Below are positions 1 to 8,709 of a stretch of 64,000 bases of DNA, piece by piece. Position 1 is the first letter of the stretch. Each line of letters opens with the position of its first letter. The notes beneath the pieces are model-generated. The model worked only from the letters and a program-made list of their open reading frames with translations. It was not told where the DNA came from and made no database searches. The translations under genes and the position numbers were made by a program. The stretch comes from Bin87 sp965232895 (GTDB lineage Bacteria; Chloroflexota; Dehalococcoidia; Lucifugimonadales; UBA3495), in the NCBI GenBank assembly GCA_965232895.1, contig OZ247430.1, positions 2,294,001-2,358,000 of the forward strand, given 5' to 3'.

Positions 1-828
1 GCCCACGCCCAGGATGACGTCGAAGTTGGGCTCCTCCTTGGCCACCGGGTCGTTGCGCAGCCGCAGCGCGCCCAGGGCCAGGGGATGCCGGTCGTCGATG
101 ACGCCCTTGCCCTCGGCGGTGGTGATCACCGGTGCCTGCAACCGTTCCGCCAACCGCACCAGCGCCTGCGAACCTTCGGATGAGATTACGCCGCCGCCGG
201 CCCAAATCAACGGGCGTCGCGCGCCGGCCAGGATGCGGGCAGCTTCGGCCACCTGCTCGTCGGATGCGGCAGGCCGCGGGTAGCCCTCCGCCTCGATAAG
301 CGAGACCTCGCGCTGTTCCGCCATGGTCTCCGGCGGCATCTCGATCTCCACGGGACGGGGCCGGCCGGTGGTCAGTTGCCGGAAGGCCTCATGCACCGCC
401 TCGGGCGCTTCCTCGGCAGTCATCATGCGCCGCACGTACTTGGTGATGGGGCGGATGCAGTCCTGCTGGTCGTTGACCTCGTGCAGGATGCCCCGGTCCG
501 CGCCGATCAGGTCGCGCTCGATCTGGCCCGATACCACCAGCACCGGCGATGAGGCCGAGTAGGCCGTGCTGATCGCCGCCGAGGCATTGAGCAGGCCGGG
601 TCCCGGCACCATCAACGCCGTGCCCACCCCGCCGCTGGCCCGGGCGTAGCCGTCGGCCATGTACGCCGTGGCCTGCTCGTGCCGCGTGGTGATCAGCCGA
701 ATGCCCGGCACGTCGTTCAGCGCGTCCAGCGCGTGGTAGAGCTGCACGCCGGGCAACCCGAAGATGACGCGCACCCCCTCCAGGTACAGAGAGCGCATGA
801 GAGCCTGGCCGCCGGTCATGGTGGGCAT
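1..828 (-). CDS. ThDP-dependent enzyme, acetolactate synthase-like large subunit (3' end beyond window)
   Basis: The reading frame is open from an ATG at 828 to the window edge (276 codons), so the C-terminal half is missing. The N-terminal ThDP-binding domain has the pattern GLPGVQLYHALD followed by TTRHEQATAYMADGYAR, whose Glu is the residue that activates the thiazolium ring in this superfamily. LMVPGPGLLNA and the QIERDLIGADRG stretch follow, and then the central domain begins (WAGGGVISSEGSQALVRLAE). Family members are acetolactate synthase, benzoylformate decarboxylase and similar enzymes. The substrate cannot be set because the PP-binding C-terminal domain lies outside the window. No small regulatory subunit is adjacent. 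Confidence 0.85.
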   Translation of the reverse strand, partial: MPTMTGGQALMRSLYLEGVRVIFGLPGVQLYHALDALNDVPGIRLITTRHEQATAYMADGYARASGGVGTALMVPGPGLLNASAAISTAYSASSPVLVVSGQIERDLIGADRGILHEVNDQQDCIRPITKYVRRMMTAEEAPEAVHEAFRQLTTGRPRPVEIEMPPETMAEQREVSLIEAEGYPRPAASDEQVAEAARILAGARRPLIWAGGGVISSEGSQALVRLAERLQAPVITTAEGKGVIDDRHPLALGALRLRNDPVAKEEPNFDVILGVG

Positions 829-964
829 GATGAAACCTTCCTGAATGCAATGATTGAGCCCGACGCAGCGGGCCAGCCTACGATAGCACAGCGCTCCCGG
901 CCTGTCATTTGAGCGCGCGTTTGGGCAGGGCAATCGCATCATAGGCCTCACGCCCGTCACTCCG

Positions 965-1070
965 GCGTCACTCCGGCGAAAGCCGGAGTCCAGTGGTCAT
1001 AGGATGAACGAATTTGAAGCGTATTTCACGAATTCGATCACTGGATTCCTGCTTGCGCAGGAATGACGGC
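965..1070. repeat. Composite palindromic intergenic repeat
   Basis: Nested inverted repeats are visible. CTCCGGC/GCCGGAG pair at 971-977 and 982-988. TCCAGTG pairs with CACTGGA (989-995 and 1039-1045). ATTCCTG pairs with CAGGAAT (1045-1051 and 1058-1064). CGAATT/AATTCG lie in the middle. The whole can fold into a cruciform. A related element lies at 57456-57534 with the same GGATTCCTGC-GCAGGA arm, so this is a dispersed repeat and not a gene-specific terminator. The rest of the 829-1080 gap holds nothing recognisable. Confidence 0.7.
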
Positions 1071-1080
1071 GATGGTGCGA

Positions 1081-1314
1081 TTACCCTGCGCGTTTGGGTG
1101 TTCTCTCTGGTGTCCGCGAGAGAGCCAGCGCGTCCAGCAGCGTCCGCGTCGCCAATGCCACCTCATCTACCGCCCGGTCGAAAGCCGGCGCGTTGGCGCG
1201 CGACGGCTGGCGGTATCCGCTGATTTTGCGGACGAACTGTAGCGCCGCCTCTTGCACGTCGTCGTCGGTGGCCGATGAATCCGCGTTGCGCAGCGTCTTG
1301 ATGCTTCGGCACAT
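1081..1314 (-). CDS. DUF2277 family protein
   Basis: This is a 77-residue protein from the internal Met of MCRSIKTLRN. An upstream Met at 1341 is possible, but family members begin exactly at MCR. The sequence follows the DUF2277 pattern: an N-terminal MCR-I-TL-N block, an acidic linker (ATDDDVQEAA), then LQFVRKISGYRQPSRAN and a C-terminal helix (FDRAVDEVALATRTLLDALA). The biochemical role of the family is unknown. It is small, soluble and has no signal peptide. It stands alone between a repeat element and the divergent tautomerase genes. Confidence 0.85.
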   Translation of the reverse strand: MCRSIKTLRNADSSATDDDVQEAALQFVRKISGYRQPSRANAPAFDRAVDEVALATRTLLDALALSRTPERTPKRAG

Positions 1315-1412
1315 GTGGTTGTCTCCTGTGTGCAGCGACAATGACGATTGCCGCGTTGCTGGACGCTATGTTACCCTGCCGGAACAATCATCTGTCGCGT
1401 TCGGAAGGGTCG

Positions 1413-1742
1413 ATGATCACGTTCAATTGCACCATCCAGGAAGGAATTGTCCCGGAGGACCTCCGTCCCAGGCTCGCCTCCGAGTTGGCCCGCATAACCA
1501 CCGGGTTTGTGGGCGGCAATCCCGACGAAGTGTCCGTCAACTGGATCGAGATTCCCCACGGTTTCGGCTTCCGCGGTGGCCGGCTATCCACCACGTCCGC
1601 CGTGCGCGGTGAGATACCCCCGGGCCTGCGGCAGGAGACCCGCGTGGAGCTCATGCAGTCAATCCAGGACATGTGGATGGACCTCACCGGCTGCACCACC
1701 GACGAACTGGTCGTGTCCGCCCGCGACCGGCGCGACAACTAG
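1413..1742 (+). CDS. Tautomerase-superfamily-like protein lacking the N-terminal proline
   Basis: This 109-residue protein starts at the ATG of MITFNCTIQEG. An upstream in-frame ATG at 1341 exists but lacks a comparable fit to the family N-terminus. The layout is beta strand, a helix (RPRLASELARITTGFVG), then a strand (EVSVNWIEIPHG) and a second helix (RVELMQSIQDMWMDLTG), which matches a 4-oxalocrotonate tautomerase-like monomer. Catalytic members carry Pro directly after the initiator Met; here that residue is Ile, so tautomerase activity is doubtful. It lies 28 nt upstream of a second tautomerase-fold gene, and the two may form hetero-oligomers. Confidence 0.65.
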   Translation: MITFNCTIQEGIVPEDLRPRLASELARITTGFVGGNPDEVSVNWIEIPHGFGFRGGRLSTTSAVRGEIPPGLRQETRVELMQSIQDMWMDLTGCTTDELVVSARDRRDN

Positions 1743-1770
1743 CACAACAATTCGGCACAAGGAGCAAACC

Positions 1771-2181
1771 ATGCCGCACTATCGCTGTTTCATTCCCGAA
1801 AACGCCCTGTCCTTTGACCAGAGGCAGGAGATCGCCCTGGCCTTCACCGACATCCACTGCGGCTCAACCGGCGCGCCGCGCAGTTTCGTGTCGGTCACCT
1901 TCCTGGAGACGCCCGAGGGGCAGACCCACGAGCACGGGCAGGGTTATTACCTCGACGGCGGCAACCGCGCCGGCCGGTCCGAGGAAGTCAAGCAGCAGCT
2001 CCTGTCCGACCTGACCCAGGCCTTCGCACGGGTCGCGAACGTTTCTCCCGATAACATCCCTGGCCGGATCACGGAGAACCCCGCGTCCTGGACCATGGAG
2101 GGCGGATTCGTGCTGCCCGAGCCGGGCCAGGAAGGCCCCGAGTGGTACGCGGCCGCCGCGGCCGCCGCTGTAGCCGACTGA
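1771..2181 (+). CDS. Tautomerase_3-type oxalocrotonate tautomerase family protein
   Basis: The protein has 136 residues and starts MPHYRCF, with the Pro that would become the N-terminal catalytic base after Met removal. The body fits the putative oxalocrotonate tautomerase (Tautomerase_3) pattern: a helix after FDQRQEIALAFTDIH, the strand SFVSVTFLETPEG, and a Gly-rich segment before KQQLLSDLTQAFARVANV. The C-terminus ends in an Ala-rich tail (about nine Ala). A GGAGC sequence lies 5 nt upstream of the ATG. It is probably co-transcribed with the gene before it. Its substrate is not known. Confidence 0.75.
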   Translation: MPHYRCFIPENALSFDQRQEIALAFTDIHCGSTGAPRSFVSVTFLETPEGQTHEHGQGYYLDGGNRAGRSEEVKQQLLSDLTQAFARVANVSPDNIPGRITENPASWTMEGGFVLPEPGQEGPEWYAAAAAAAVAD

Positions 2182-2206
2182 CCCTCCGCCTGCGTTGGCT
2201 CTTCTG

Positions 2207-2237
2207 ATAGGGGGCAGGCTTGAGACCTGCCCCCTAT
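2207..2237 (+). terminator. Terminator-like perfect hairpin
   Basis: A perfect 12-bp stem (ATAGGGGGCAGG at 2207-2218 with its complement at 2226-2237) encloses a 7-nt loop. It lies 26 nt after the tautomerase stop codon. There is no T-run, so it may act as an mRNA 3'-end structure and not as a classical intrinsic terminator. Confidence 0.55.
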
Positions 2238-2346
2238 CGCATGTATGTGTTCCGAGCGGTTCGTCGGCTGATGCCTGAATGTGCCGAATTCGCCCCGGTT
2301 ATACATCGCGTCATGATTTCGGTCCGGCCTCTGCCCACCGCCTCGC

Positions 2347-3918
2347 GTGCTGAACAAGGTATTTCAGTTGATCAGAACAATCTCTTATCTGCTGCTATTG
2401 GCCGGTTTGCTCTCCCTGGCCTGCGCGCGCCAGGCGTCCGCGCCACCGGACGACCCCGCCCTGACTCTGCCGCCGCCCGTGCCAACCGCCGAACCGGCAG
2501 CGACAGCGGTGCGTCCCACGCGGCAGGCGACCGCTTCCGGTCCCGCTCCCGTGGCAGAGCCAACCGCGGTCTCCTACGATTCCAACCGGACCATGTTCCG
2601 CATCTGGCACGGCCTGGATCACCCCTCGGAAACCACCCTGGATGCTTTGGCGGACACCGAAGAGTACCTGGATAAATCCCAGGTCATAATAATCCTGGAA
2701 GCGCTCAAGTTCTTCAGAAACCTGGATGCGGCCCGCCAGTCCATCAAAACCCTGACCGCGCTGACCGGCCAGGACTTCGATTTCGACCGGCGCTTGTGGC
2801 GGGAGTGGGTCGGTCCCCGCATGGATGAATACGCCCCGCCTTCCGATTACCCGCGGTGGAAAGTGGATTCCCTGGCAGTGATCGACCCCGCCATCGGCGC
2901 GATCCTGGAACCGGGCATCACCCGTTCGCGGGTTGACCTCACGGAGGTGGTCTGGGGCGGCGTGCGGCTGGACGGCATCCCTCCGCTGGAGCAGCCGCCG
3001 CACATCCTGCCCGAGCAGGCGACCTGGCTGTGGCCCGGGGATCGCGTGTTTGGCGTGTCCATCAACGGGGAGCACCGCGCGTACCCGCTGCGCATTATGA
3101 ACGCCCACGAATTGGCCAACGACGTGCTGGGCGGTGAACCGATCTCGCTGGTGTATTGAACCCTCTGCGGAACCGGAATCGTGTATTCCGGCATCGTCAA
3201 CGGCGAAGCGACCACCTTTGGGACCTCCGGCCTCCTCTACCGCAGCAACAAGGTCATGTACGACCGGGCGACCCGATCGCTGTGGAACCAGTTCATCGGC
3301 GAACCGGTCATCGGCCCCCTGGCCGATTCCGGCATCAGGCAACCTTTCTTTCCTTCGGTGGTGACCACCTGGGAGGAATGGCTGGAGGAGCATCCGGACA
3401 CCACGGTGCTGGACCGGAACACCGATATCTACCCGCCCGATTTCTACGTGCCCGAAAACGATCCCCGCGCCATCTACTACGACTATTTCACCTCGGATGA
3501 GGTGATGTTCCCGGTCTGGAATCGGGACGACACTTTTGAACCGAAGGCGGTGATCGTGGGACTGTCCATCGGCGACAACTCCAAAGCCTACGGCGTGGTT
3601 GACCTGCAACGAGTGCGGTTGATCAACGACACGCTGGGAGACCTGAACTTGGTCGTCGTGGCGTCTCCCGACTCCAGGGCCGGCCGCATTTACGAGCGTG
3701 GGGACACAGTATTCAGCCTGCCCGCCTCCGACCAACCCGATGCTACGCCATCCGTCCTGGTGGATGAAAACGGCGTCGAGTGGCAGACGACCGAAACCGG
3801 GCTGGTCAATCAGTCCGACCCGTCGGAGGTTTTGCCCCGCATCCCCAGCTTGACATCCTTTTGGTTTGGATGGTTCCAGTACCATCCGGACACCGAGGTT
3901 TATCAGCCAGGCGAGTAG
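2347..3918 (+). CDS. DUF3179 lipoprotein, candidate selenoprotein (in-frame TGA at 3157-3159)
   Basis: The frame runs from GTG 2347 (or TTG 2368, which has AAGG 8 nt upstream) to 3918 with one internal TGA at codon 271. The N-terminus is a hydrophobic signal with a lipobox-like LSLAC, followed by a Pro/Thr-rich linker. The downstream part has the DUF3179 signature (TFGTSGLLYRSNKVMYDR, then SLWNQ). In this family the segment before it normally reads VTYCPLCGT. Here it reads SLVY-TGA-TLCGTG, so TGA replaces the first Cys of the conserved CxxC with no frame change. A perfect stem-loop follows 20 nt later. The simplest reading is selenocysteine in a UxxC pair on an exported redox-type protein of 523 residues. 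A nonsense mutation or sequencing error is the alternative. The family's function is unknown. Confidence 0.75.
3173..3191 (+). promoter_or_regulatory. Candidate bacterial SECIS element
   Basis: CCGGAAT (3173-3179) and ATTCCGG (3185-3191) form a perfect 7-bp stem around the 5-nt loop CGTGT. The loop begins 20 nt after the in-frame TGA. This lies inside the window known for bacterial SECIS loops, and a G is at the second loop position as the consensus requires. The same bases also encode conserved DUF3179 residues (TGIVYSG), which limits how strongly the pairing alone argues for function. Confidence 0.6.
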
Positions 3919-4007
3919 TAAACAGTGGGCGTTGACGGACGACCGGACTGCGTCCCGGTGATCCGGGCGCGCCGGCGACTTTGTGCGGTTGCGTCGGCAA
4001 CGCCAAA

Positions 4008-4036
4008 TTGCCACCCAACCCTGCGGTGGTTACAAT
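4008..4036 (+). promoter_or_regulatory. Sigma70-type promoter upstream of MFS gene
   Basis: TTGCCA (4008-4013) and TACAAT (4031-4036) are separated by exactly 17 nt, each with one mismatch to consensus. They lie about 100 nt before the start codon of the following MFS gene in an otherwise empty intergenic region. Confidence 0.6.
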
Positions 4037-4139
4037 GCCGCAATTGCGCATGCCCGGTTTTGCATCCCGCCTTCCCGACGGATTCGGGCCCGGCGCATTG
4101 CGACCCCTGCTGATTTCTTGCAATGGAGAGTGATTCGGT

Positions 4140-5513
4140 TTGAATATCGGCTTGTCGAATCTGACGAATTACTGCCGGGAGCAGTACCACTACGCCTGGC
4201 TCGTCGTCGGAATGGGCACCATGCTCCGGGTCACCGCCAATTTCGTCAGCCAGGCCTTCGCCGTCATCCTGGTCGTCCTCCAGACCGACTTCGCCTGGGG
4301 CGTCACCGCCATCGTCCTGGCCCAGGTCTTCCGCAGCGTGACCAGCGCTCTCCTGTCACCGGTCTCGGGATGGGTCGGCGACCGCTACGGCGCGCGGCCG
4401 TCCCTGTTCGTCGCGGCTGCCCTCTACGTGGTCGGTATGCTGCTCCTCAGCACCGTGGAGCAAATCTGGCAGCTGTACATCTACTACAGCCTGCTCCTGG
4501 GATTGGCCCAGGCCCTGTTCACCGTCAACATACCCACCACCGTCGCCGCCTGGTTCAAGAGGAAGCTGGGCGTCGCCGTCGGTATCCAGCAGTCCATCGG
4601 AGGCATGGGAGCGTCGGTAACTGCCCCCGGGCTGGCGCTGCTCGTGTCGGTGACCGGATGGCAGGTCGGGTTCTGGATAATCGCAGCCGTGGGTGGAGTA
4701 ATCCTGTTCTCCCTGTTGTTCTTCTTCCACAGCGAGCCCGCCGACCGCGGGATGAAGCCCCTGGGAGCCACCGACGATGATCCGCCGCCGGCGCCGGCTA
4801 ATACCGAAACCGCCAAGTTACGCAGCAAGGTCTTCCTACAGCATGCCCGCCGCACTCGGGCCTTCTGGAACCTCCCCTTCATTCACTTCCTGGGCTGCAT
4901 GGGCCATGCCATCGTTATCTGGCACGTCGTCTTCTTCGCCACCGAGCAGGGATTGTCCCTGGCGGCGGCAGCCTGGATTGTCACCATCTACACCATGGCG
5001 AGTGTCAGCAGCCGGCTGTTTATTCCCATCCTCGCCGACCGCTTCGGCGCCAAGTTAACTATGATCCTGCCCTACGCCCTGCAGGGCATCACGGTCATCA
5101 TGCTCTTCTGGGCCCAGAGCGCGTGGGAGTTCTACCTCTTCGCCGTCCTGTTCGGCATCGGTTTCGGCGGGGAAATGTCCGCTTTCCTCATTGCCAACCG
5201 GCAGTACTATGGCATGGGTCCGGTGCGGTCGATATTCGGCTTCCAGCACCTCGGCTCCGGCTTCGGCATGGCCCTGGGTGGACTCGTCGGCGGCGTCATC
5301 TACGACTTCCGCACCAGCGAGGCTCCGACGCGGCTCCTCGGCTTCATCGACGTCGGGGGAGGCTCATACGACCTCGCCTGGACCATTTCCATTATCGCCA
5401 GTCTTGCCGGAGTCGTCTTCATCCTGTTGCTGGAATCGTCCTCCCGCGTTCTCATACCCAACTGGGAAGACTCCCTGCCCCGGGAGGGACAATCTTCGCC
5501 CGCCGCTTCCTGA
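4140..5513 (+). CDS. MFS transporter
   Basis: This 457-residue polytopic membrane protein has about 12 hydrophobic segments. The loop 2-3 region reads GWVGDRYGARPSLFVAAALY, the classic MFS GxxxDRxGxR signature, and a second copy (ILADRFGAKLTMILPYA) lies in the C-terminal half. The central cytoplasmic loop is hydrophilic and Pro-rich (DDDPPPAPANTET). It resembles monocarboxylate/oxalate-formate type carriers, but the substrate cannot be assigned. The start is a TTG preceded by GGAG at about 10 nt. It converges with a second MFS gene on the other strand. Confidence 0.85.
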   Translation: MNIGLSNLTNYCREQYHYAWLVVGMGTMLRVTANFVSQAFAVILVVLQTDFAWGVTAIVLAQVFRSVTSALLSPVSGWVGDRYGARPSLFVAAALYVVGMLLLSTVEQIWQLYIYYSLLLGLAQALFTVNIPTTVAAWFKRKLGVAVGIQQSIGGMGASVTAPGLALLVSVTGWQVGFWIIAAVGGVILFSLLFFFHSEPADRGMKPLGATDDDPPPAPANTETAKLRSKVFLQHARRTRAFWNLPFIHFLGCMGHAIVIWHVVFFATEQGLSLAAAAWIVTIYTMASVSSRLFIPILADRFGAKLTMILPYALQGITVIMLFWAQSAWEFYLFAVLFGIGFGGEMSAFLIANRQYYGMGPVRSIFGFQHLGSGFGMALGGLVGGVIYDFRTSEAPTRLLGFIDVGGGSYDLAWTISIIASLAGVVFILLLESSSRVLIPNWEDSLPREGQSSPAAS

Positions 5514-5624
5514 CCGGCGGTGGGGACGAAACGGCCGGTCCAGGTCACCGGGTTGCTGCGGCGACAGTAGCGCAGTGGATCGAGCCATGGTCAGCCTCCT
5601 CGGAATTGGAGGTTGCCGGTTGGG

Positions 5625-6962
5625 TCACGCCGAAACGCCTGCCGGTTCCCCCGGAGGCTCCGGGGTCGGAGCCTGTGGCGGTTTGGCTGCCAGCGCCATG
5701 ATCCCCGCCAGGAACACGGCCACGGCGAAAAACGTGAACGGGATCCGGTAGCTGTCGAAATAGTCGAACATGAACCCGGCGATTACCGGCCCCAGCGCCT
5801 GTCCGCCCACCTGCACCGACATGGTCAGCCCCCGGATTGTGCCGAGGTTCTCCCGCCCATAGTAGTCCGCCCAAACCAGTCGGATCAGCAGGTGCAGACC
5901 CCCCACGCCGAACCCGACCCCCGCCGCCGAGACTAATTCCGGCAGCAGCCAGTCGCTCATAACCGTTCCCCCCGCGGCCAGCGCCACCACGAACGCCGCG
6001 AACATCATCAGGTAGCGGATGGGCATCCGCCGCGCCAGGGCCGCCCAGAAGACGCTCGCCGGCATCTGGGCCAGGGCGAACGTGCTCGCGCTCATCGCGG
6101 CAAATCGCGGGTCAACCCCCTGGCTGATGTAGTGGGAGACCTGGTGCAGGCTCACCCCCGCCTGGACCATCATCCCCGCGCCCGAGAAGATCGCCAGTAT
6201 CCAGAATGCCCGCGTTCGCAGCGCCTGCCCCACCGTGAAGTTGGTTTCGGCGAAACTACCCGAGTTGCCGGCGTCCTTGCTGGCCTCGGAGCGCTGGTTG
6301 GCTGGTTCATCTCGCGCCGGCGCCGGGTCAGGCTCCAGCCCCATATCCTCCGGTCGCCGGGCCACCAGCAACAGCGACGGGACAACCCCCAGCGCCAGGG
6401 TCAGGATGCCCAGCGTGACCCACGCGGTTCGCCAGTCGAACCCGGTGATGATCAGCTGCATCGCCCAGGGCACGATGGCCAGGCCGGCCCCCTTGCCCAC
6501 GGCGTCCACGGCCAGCCCCAGCGGACGCCGCCGGATGAACCAGTTGCTGACGGCCGTGGGCAACCCGATTTCCATCGGCCCGGAGAAGATCATCCGACCC
6601 GGGACGTACAGGCAGTAGAAGGCCAGCGGATGGGCGACGAAGGCCAGCCCAATCGCCAGAGCTCCCGTCGCCAACGAACCGGCCCCCAGGATGACGCCGG
6701 CCCCGTACTTGTCCAGCCATCTCCCCACTATGGGAGAAATGAAAACCGCGACCAACCCGCCCAGGCTGACCGCCCCCGAGAACATGCCCACCGACCAGCC
6801 CATGGATTGGGTCATCGGAACCACGAACACGGACAGGGTCGCCACTGCCATCACGGTCCGGGTGGAAAGGCTCACCACCACCCCGTTCCCGACGATTACC
6901 CAGCCGTAGTAGAAGGGCAGGGCTTGGGCAAGCCTTGCCCGCCCGGCGGCAACGTCGGTCAT
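5625..6962 (-). CDS. MFS transporter, oxalate/formate-antiporter-like
   Basis: The protein has 445 residues and about 12 transmembrane segments. It begins with LPFYYGWVIVGNGVVVSLST, a start typical of the oxalate/formate and monocarboxylate MFS group. The A-motif is SPIVGRWLDKYGAGVILGAG, and the C-terminal half carries a weaker copy (RRMPIRYLMMFAAF). A charged loop (ARDEPANQRSEASKDAG) separates the halves. It is only distantly similar to the convergent MFS gene upstream, so the two are not a recent duplication. The substrate is unknown. Confidence 0.85.
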   Translation of the reverse strand: MTDVAAGRARLAQALPFYYGWVIVGNGVVVSLSTRTVMAVATLSVFVVPMTQSMGWSVGMFSGAVSLGGLVAVFISPIVGRWLDKYGAGVILGAGSLATGALAIGLAFVAHPLAFYCLYVPGRMIFSGPMEIGLPTAVSNWFIRRRPLGLAVDAVGKGAGLAIVPWAMQLIITGFDWRTAWVTLGILTLALGVVPSLLLVARRPEDMGLEPDPAPARDEPANQRSEASKDAGNSGSFAETNFTVGQALRTRAFWILAIFSGAGMMVQAGVSLHQVSHYISQGVDPRFAAMSASTFALAQMPASVFWAALARRMPIRYLMMFAAFVVALAAGGTVMSDWLLPELVSAAGVGFGVGGLHLLIRLVWADYYGRENLGTIRGLTMSVQVGGQALGPVIAGFMFDYFDSYRIPFTFFAVAVFLAGIMALAAKPPQAPTPEPPGEPAGVSA

Positions 6963-7054
6963 CTATCCCAAGTCTCCCAACCGTCAGGTTGCCGGGAGCG
7001 ACGGCAGGTGAAGGTCGTGCGCGATCTGATCTACCTCCTGTCTCTCCGTCCGAA

Positions 7055-8315
7055 CTACACCACAGGGGCCGGTAATTCCTTCTGCGCCCAATCAACGCCG
7101 TGGATGTGTTCCAACAGCCCTGCGGTTTCTTCATCAGTCAGTTTGGCACCGCCCAAATAGGCGATAAACTGGCAGGCGCGGTTAACCGTGCCTCTACCTG
7201 ACATAACACGGCCGTTGGAATTCATCAAAACGCCATGCCACATCGAATTGTTGACACCCCAATCGATCCTATTAAGCCGGGCGCACAAGTCGTCTTCACT
7301 CGTGCCGGTGCAACTATCACGCATTAGCATGTAGCCGCGTATCAGCGAAATCTGGCCGATAGGCTTTCCGAGCAGGGTATCTTCGCGAATGGTGATTCGG
7401 GTCTGGTCACCAGATACCGTCGCATCTGCCAGAGCTTTGGCCCACAGGTCAACCTTGCCCAGCAATCGCTTCCATTCCGATCTCACCTGCGCCGTAACCA
7501 ATTCACGCTGCTCCGGAGGCATATTCTCTGGCTTACCGCTACCGACAATGCCCAAGCCCGTCACGATGGCCAGATTGGATTGGTAGAAGGTTGCCAGAGT
7601 GGTGAATTCGGGAGCGGGTTGTGGCAGGGTGTTGCCGCCAATTCTGACCAGGCGTGAGGGTATAACGCCGTCTTCACCTAGCAATTCCCGGGTCATCACC
7701 GCCATGGCGTCATCGTCATCAGTAATCAGGTTATCGGCGGCAGCGGTGGATTTGGCGTAACGGTTGATCTTGCTGAAGATGCGGCGGGAACGTTCCTGAT
7801 GGAACCGCACCAATATCACGGCAACCTGATCTTTGGCTAGGTCAAGGTTGCCCTTCACCCCTGCGATGGGGCGGTTGTTGTCGTCGGCACCGTCAATAGC
7901 GAACTTGAACGCTTTGACCCGGTGTTGACCATCCAGCGGAACCAGTACCTCAGTGCCCTGTAGGGTCAGGAACCCCATGTTGTCGGCAGCGCTCCTGTAC
8001 AGTTGGGGGACCGGATTTCTACCCCCCCCCGATATTGGGTAGAGGCTCGAACACCATTTGCTCATCGTTGACTACCGCCAAAACCAGCGAGCCGGAAAAA
8101 CGCTCCGGGTCACCCGCAAAGTAAGGGGCGATTTCTTTACGAACGCGATTGAGGCTGATTTCACGCTGGTACTTGGCGTCAATGGGCAAGTCTGCCCATC
8201 CGTCAAGGTCCTGAGCGAACTGCACGTTTCGAACCAATTCACCAACGTTCATGGTGGTCAGCCAATATTCGTTGGCTCCGAATGTGCCCCGCAACGCAGG
8301 TATGGTAGTTGGCAT
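7055..8315 (-). pseudogene. DGQHR/DndB-like protein, frame broken in a G9 run
   Basis: Reading starts at ATG 8315, with GGAGG upstream, and runs to a homopolymer of nine G (8022-8030), after which the frame stops at TAG 8019. With one G fewer the frame continues without a stop to 7055, giving a protein of about 420 residues. The first part has the substrate-site-like segment LPIDAKYQREIS. The second has the hallmark VPLDGQHRVKAF of the DGQHR/DndB family and IFSKINRYAKSTAAAD. Relatives bind DNA or regulate phosphorothioate (Dnd) modification. The break may be phase variation, a real mutation or a homopolymer sequencing error. It is the last gene of a cassette with a GIY-YIG nuclease and a PP-loop ATPase. 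Confidence 0.75.
8022..8030. repeat. C9/G9 homopolymer, possible phase-variation tract
   Basis: Nine consecutive C on the given strand (G on the coding strand) lie inside the DGQHR gene, exactly where its two reading frames must be joined. An eight-base tract would restore one continuous frame. No other homopolymer this long was noticed in the window. Confidence 0.7.
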
Positions 8316-8337
8316 GGTGTACCTCCGTTCGATGCTT

Positions 8338-8709
8338 TCAGCGTTGTTTGTTCGTGAGAGGGCGCAATATCCTTATCGCTCGCCGCTCGGCTGATCTCAA
8401 TTCAGCGGAAGCGCGACCGGGCAAAGGCACATATGACACTTGAACATCACGCCCGAATGCGTTGAAATATTGTTCCAAATCCAGGTTTTGTTCCGTCATC
8501 CGATGCTGCCGGAGGCGGTTAGCGATACTGGTGGACATGCCGACGTAAAGACAGGCCCCTCCACTCAGCCAGAACGCATACAACCCACCTTCGTTGCCAG
8601 TTACCCGGTTATGGAAATTGTAATCAAAGCCGTGCCGTTGCGTGCGCAGCATGTCGATAGCTTGGCAGACTATTTCGTCAGACACCGCACATGCCCTCGC
8701 ATTCATCAC
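8338..8709 (-). CDS. GIY-YIG nuclease domain protein
   Basis: This protein of up to 123 residues has GGLYAFWLSGGACLYVGMS, which fits the GIY-(10)-YIG core. It is followed by SIANRLRQHR with the catalytic Arg and by an Arg/Glu-rich C-terminus (RSAERRAIRILRP). Single-domain enzymes of this type make single-strand nicks or act as homing-type nucleases. The GTG at 8709 gives a 32-nt overlap with the preceding PP-loop gene; a GTG at 8685 gives an 8-nt overlap and is an equally good start. The tight overlap and shared orientation indicate one operon with the PP-loop and DGQHR genes. Confidence 0.75.
   Translation of the reverse strand: MMNARACAVSDEIVCQAIDMLRTQRHGFDYNFHNRVTGNEGGLYAFWLSGGACLYVGMSTSIANRLRQHRMTEQNLDLEQYFNAFGRDVQVSYVPLPGRASAELRSAERRAIRILRPLTNKQR

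Noticed and set aside
2395..4014. Long minus-strand open frame opposite the DUF3179 gene
   Set aside because: It is Gly/Arg/His-rich with no domain pattern and lies exactly antisense to a conserved gene. Such frames arise from high GC codon use.
5565..5625. A tRNA-like phrase (GTAGCGCAGTGGATCGAGC)
   Set aside because: It looks like a D-arm, but no acceptor stem, anticodon arm or T-loop (GGTTCRA) can be placed around it.
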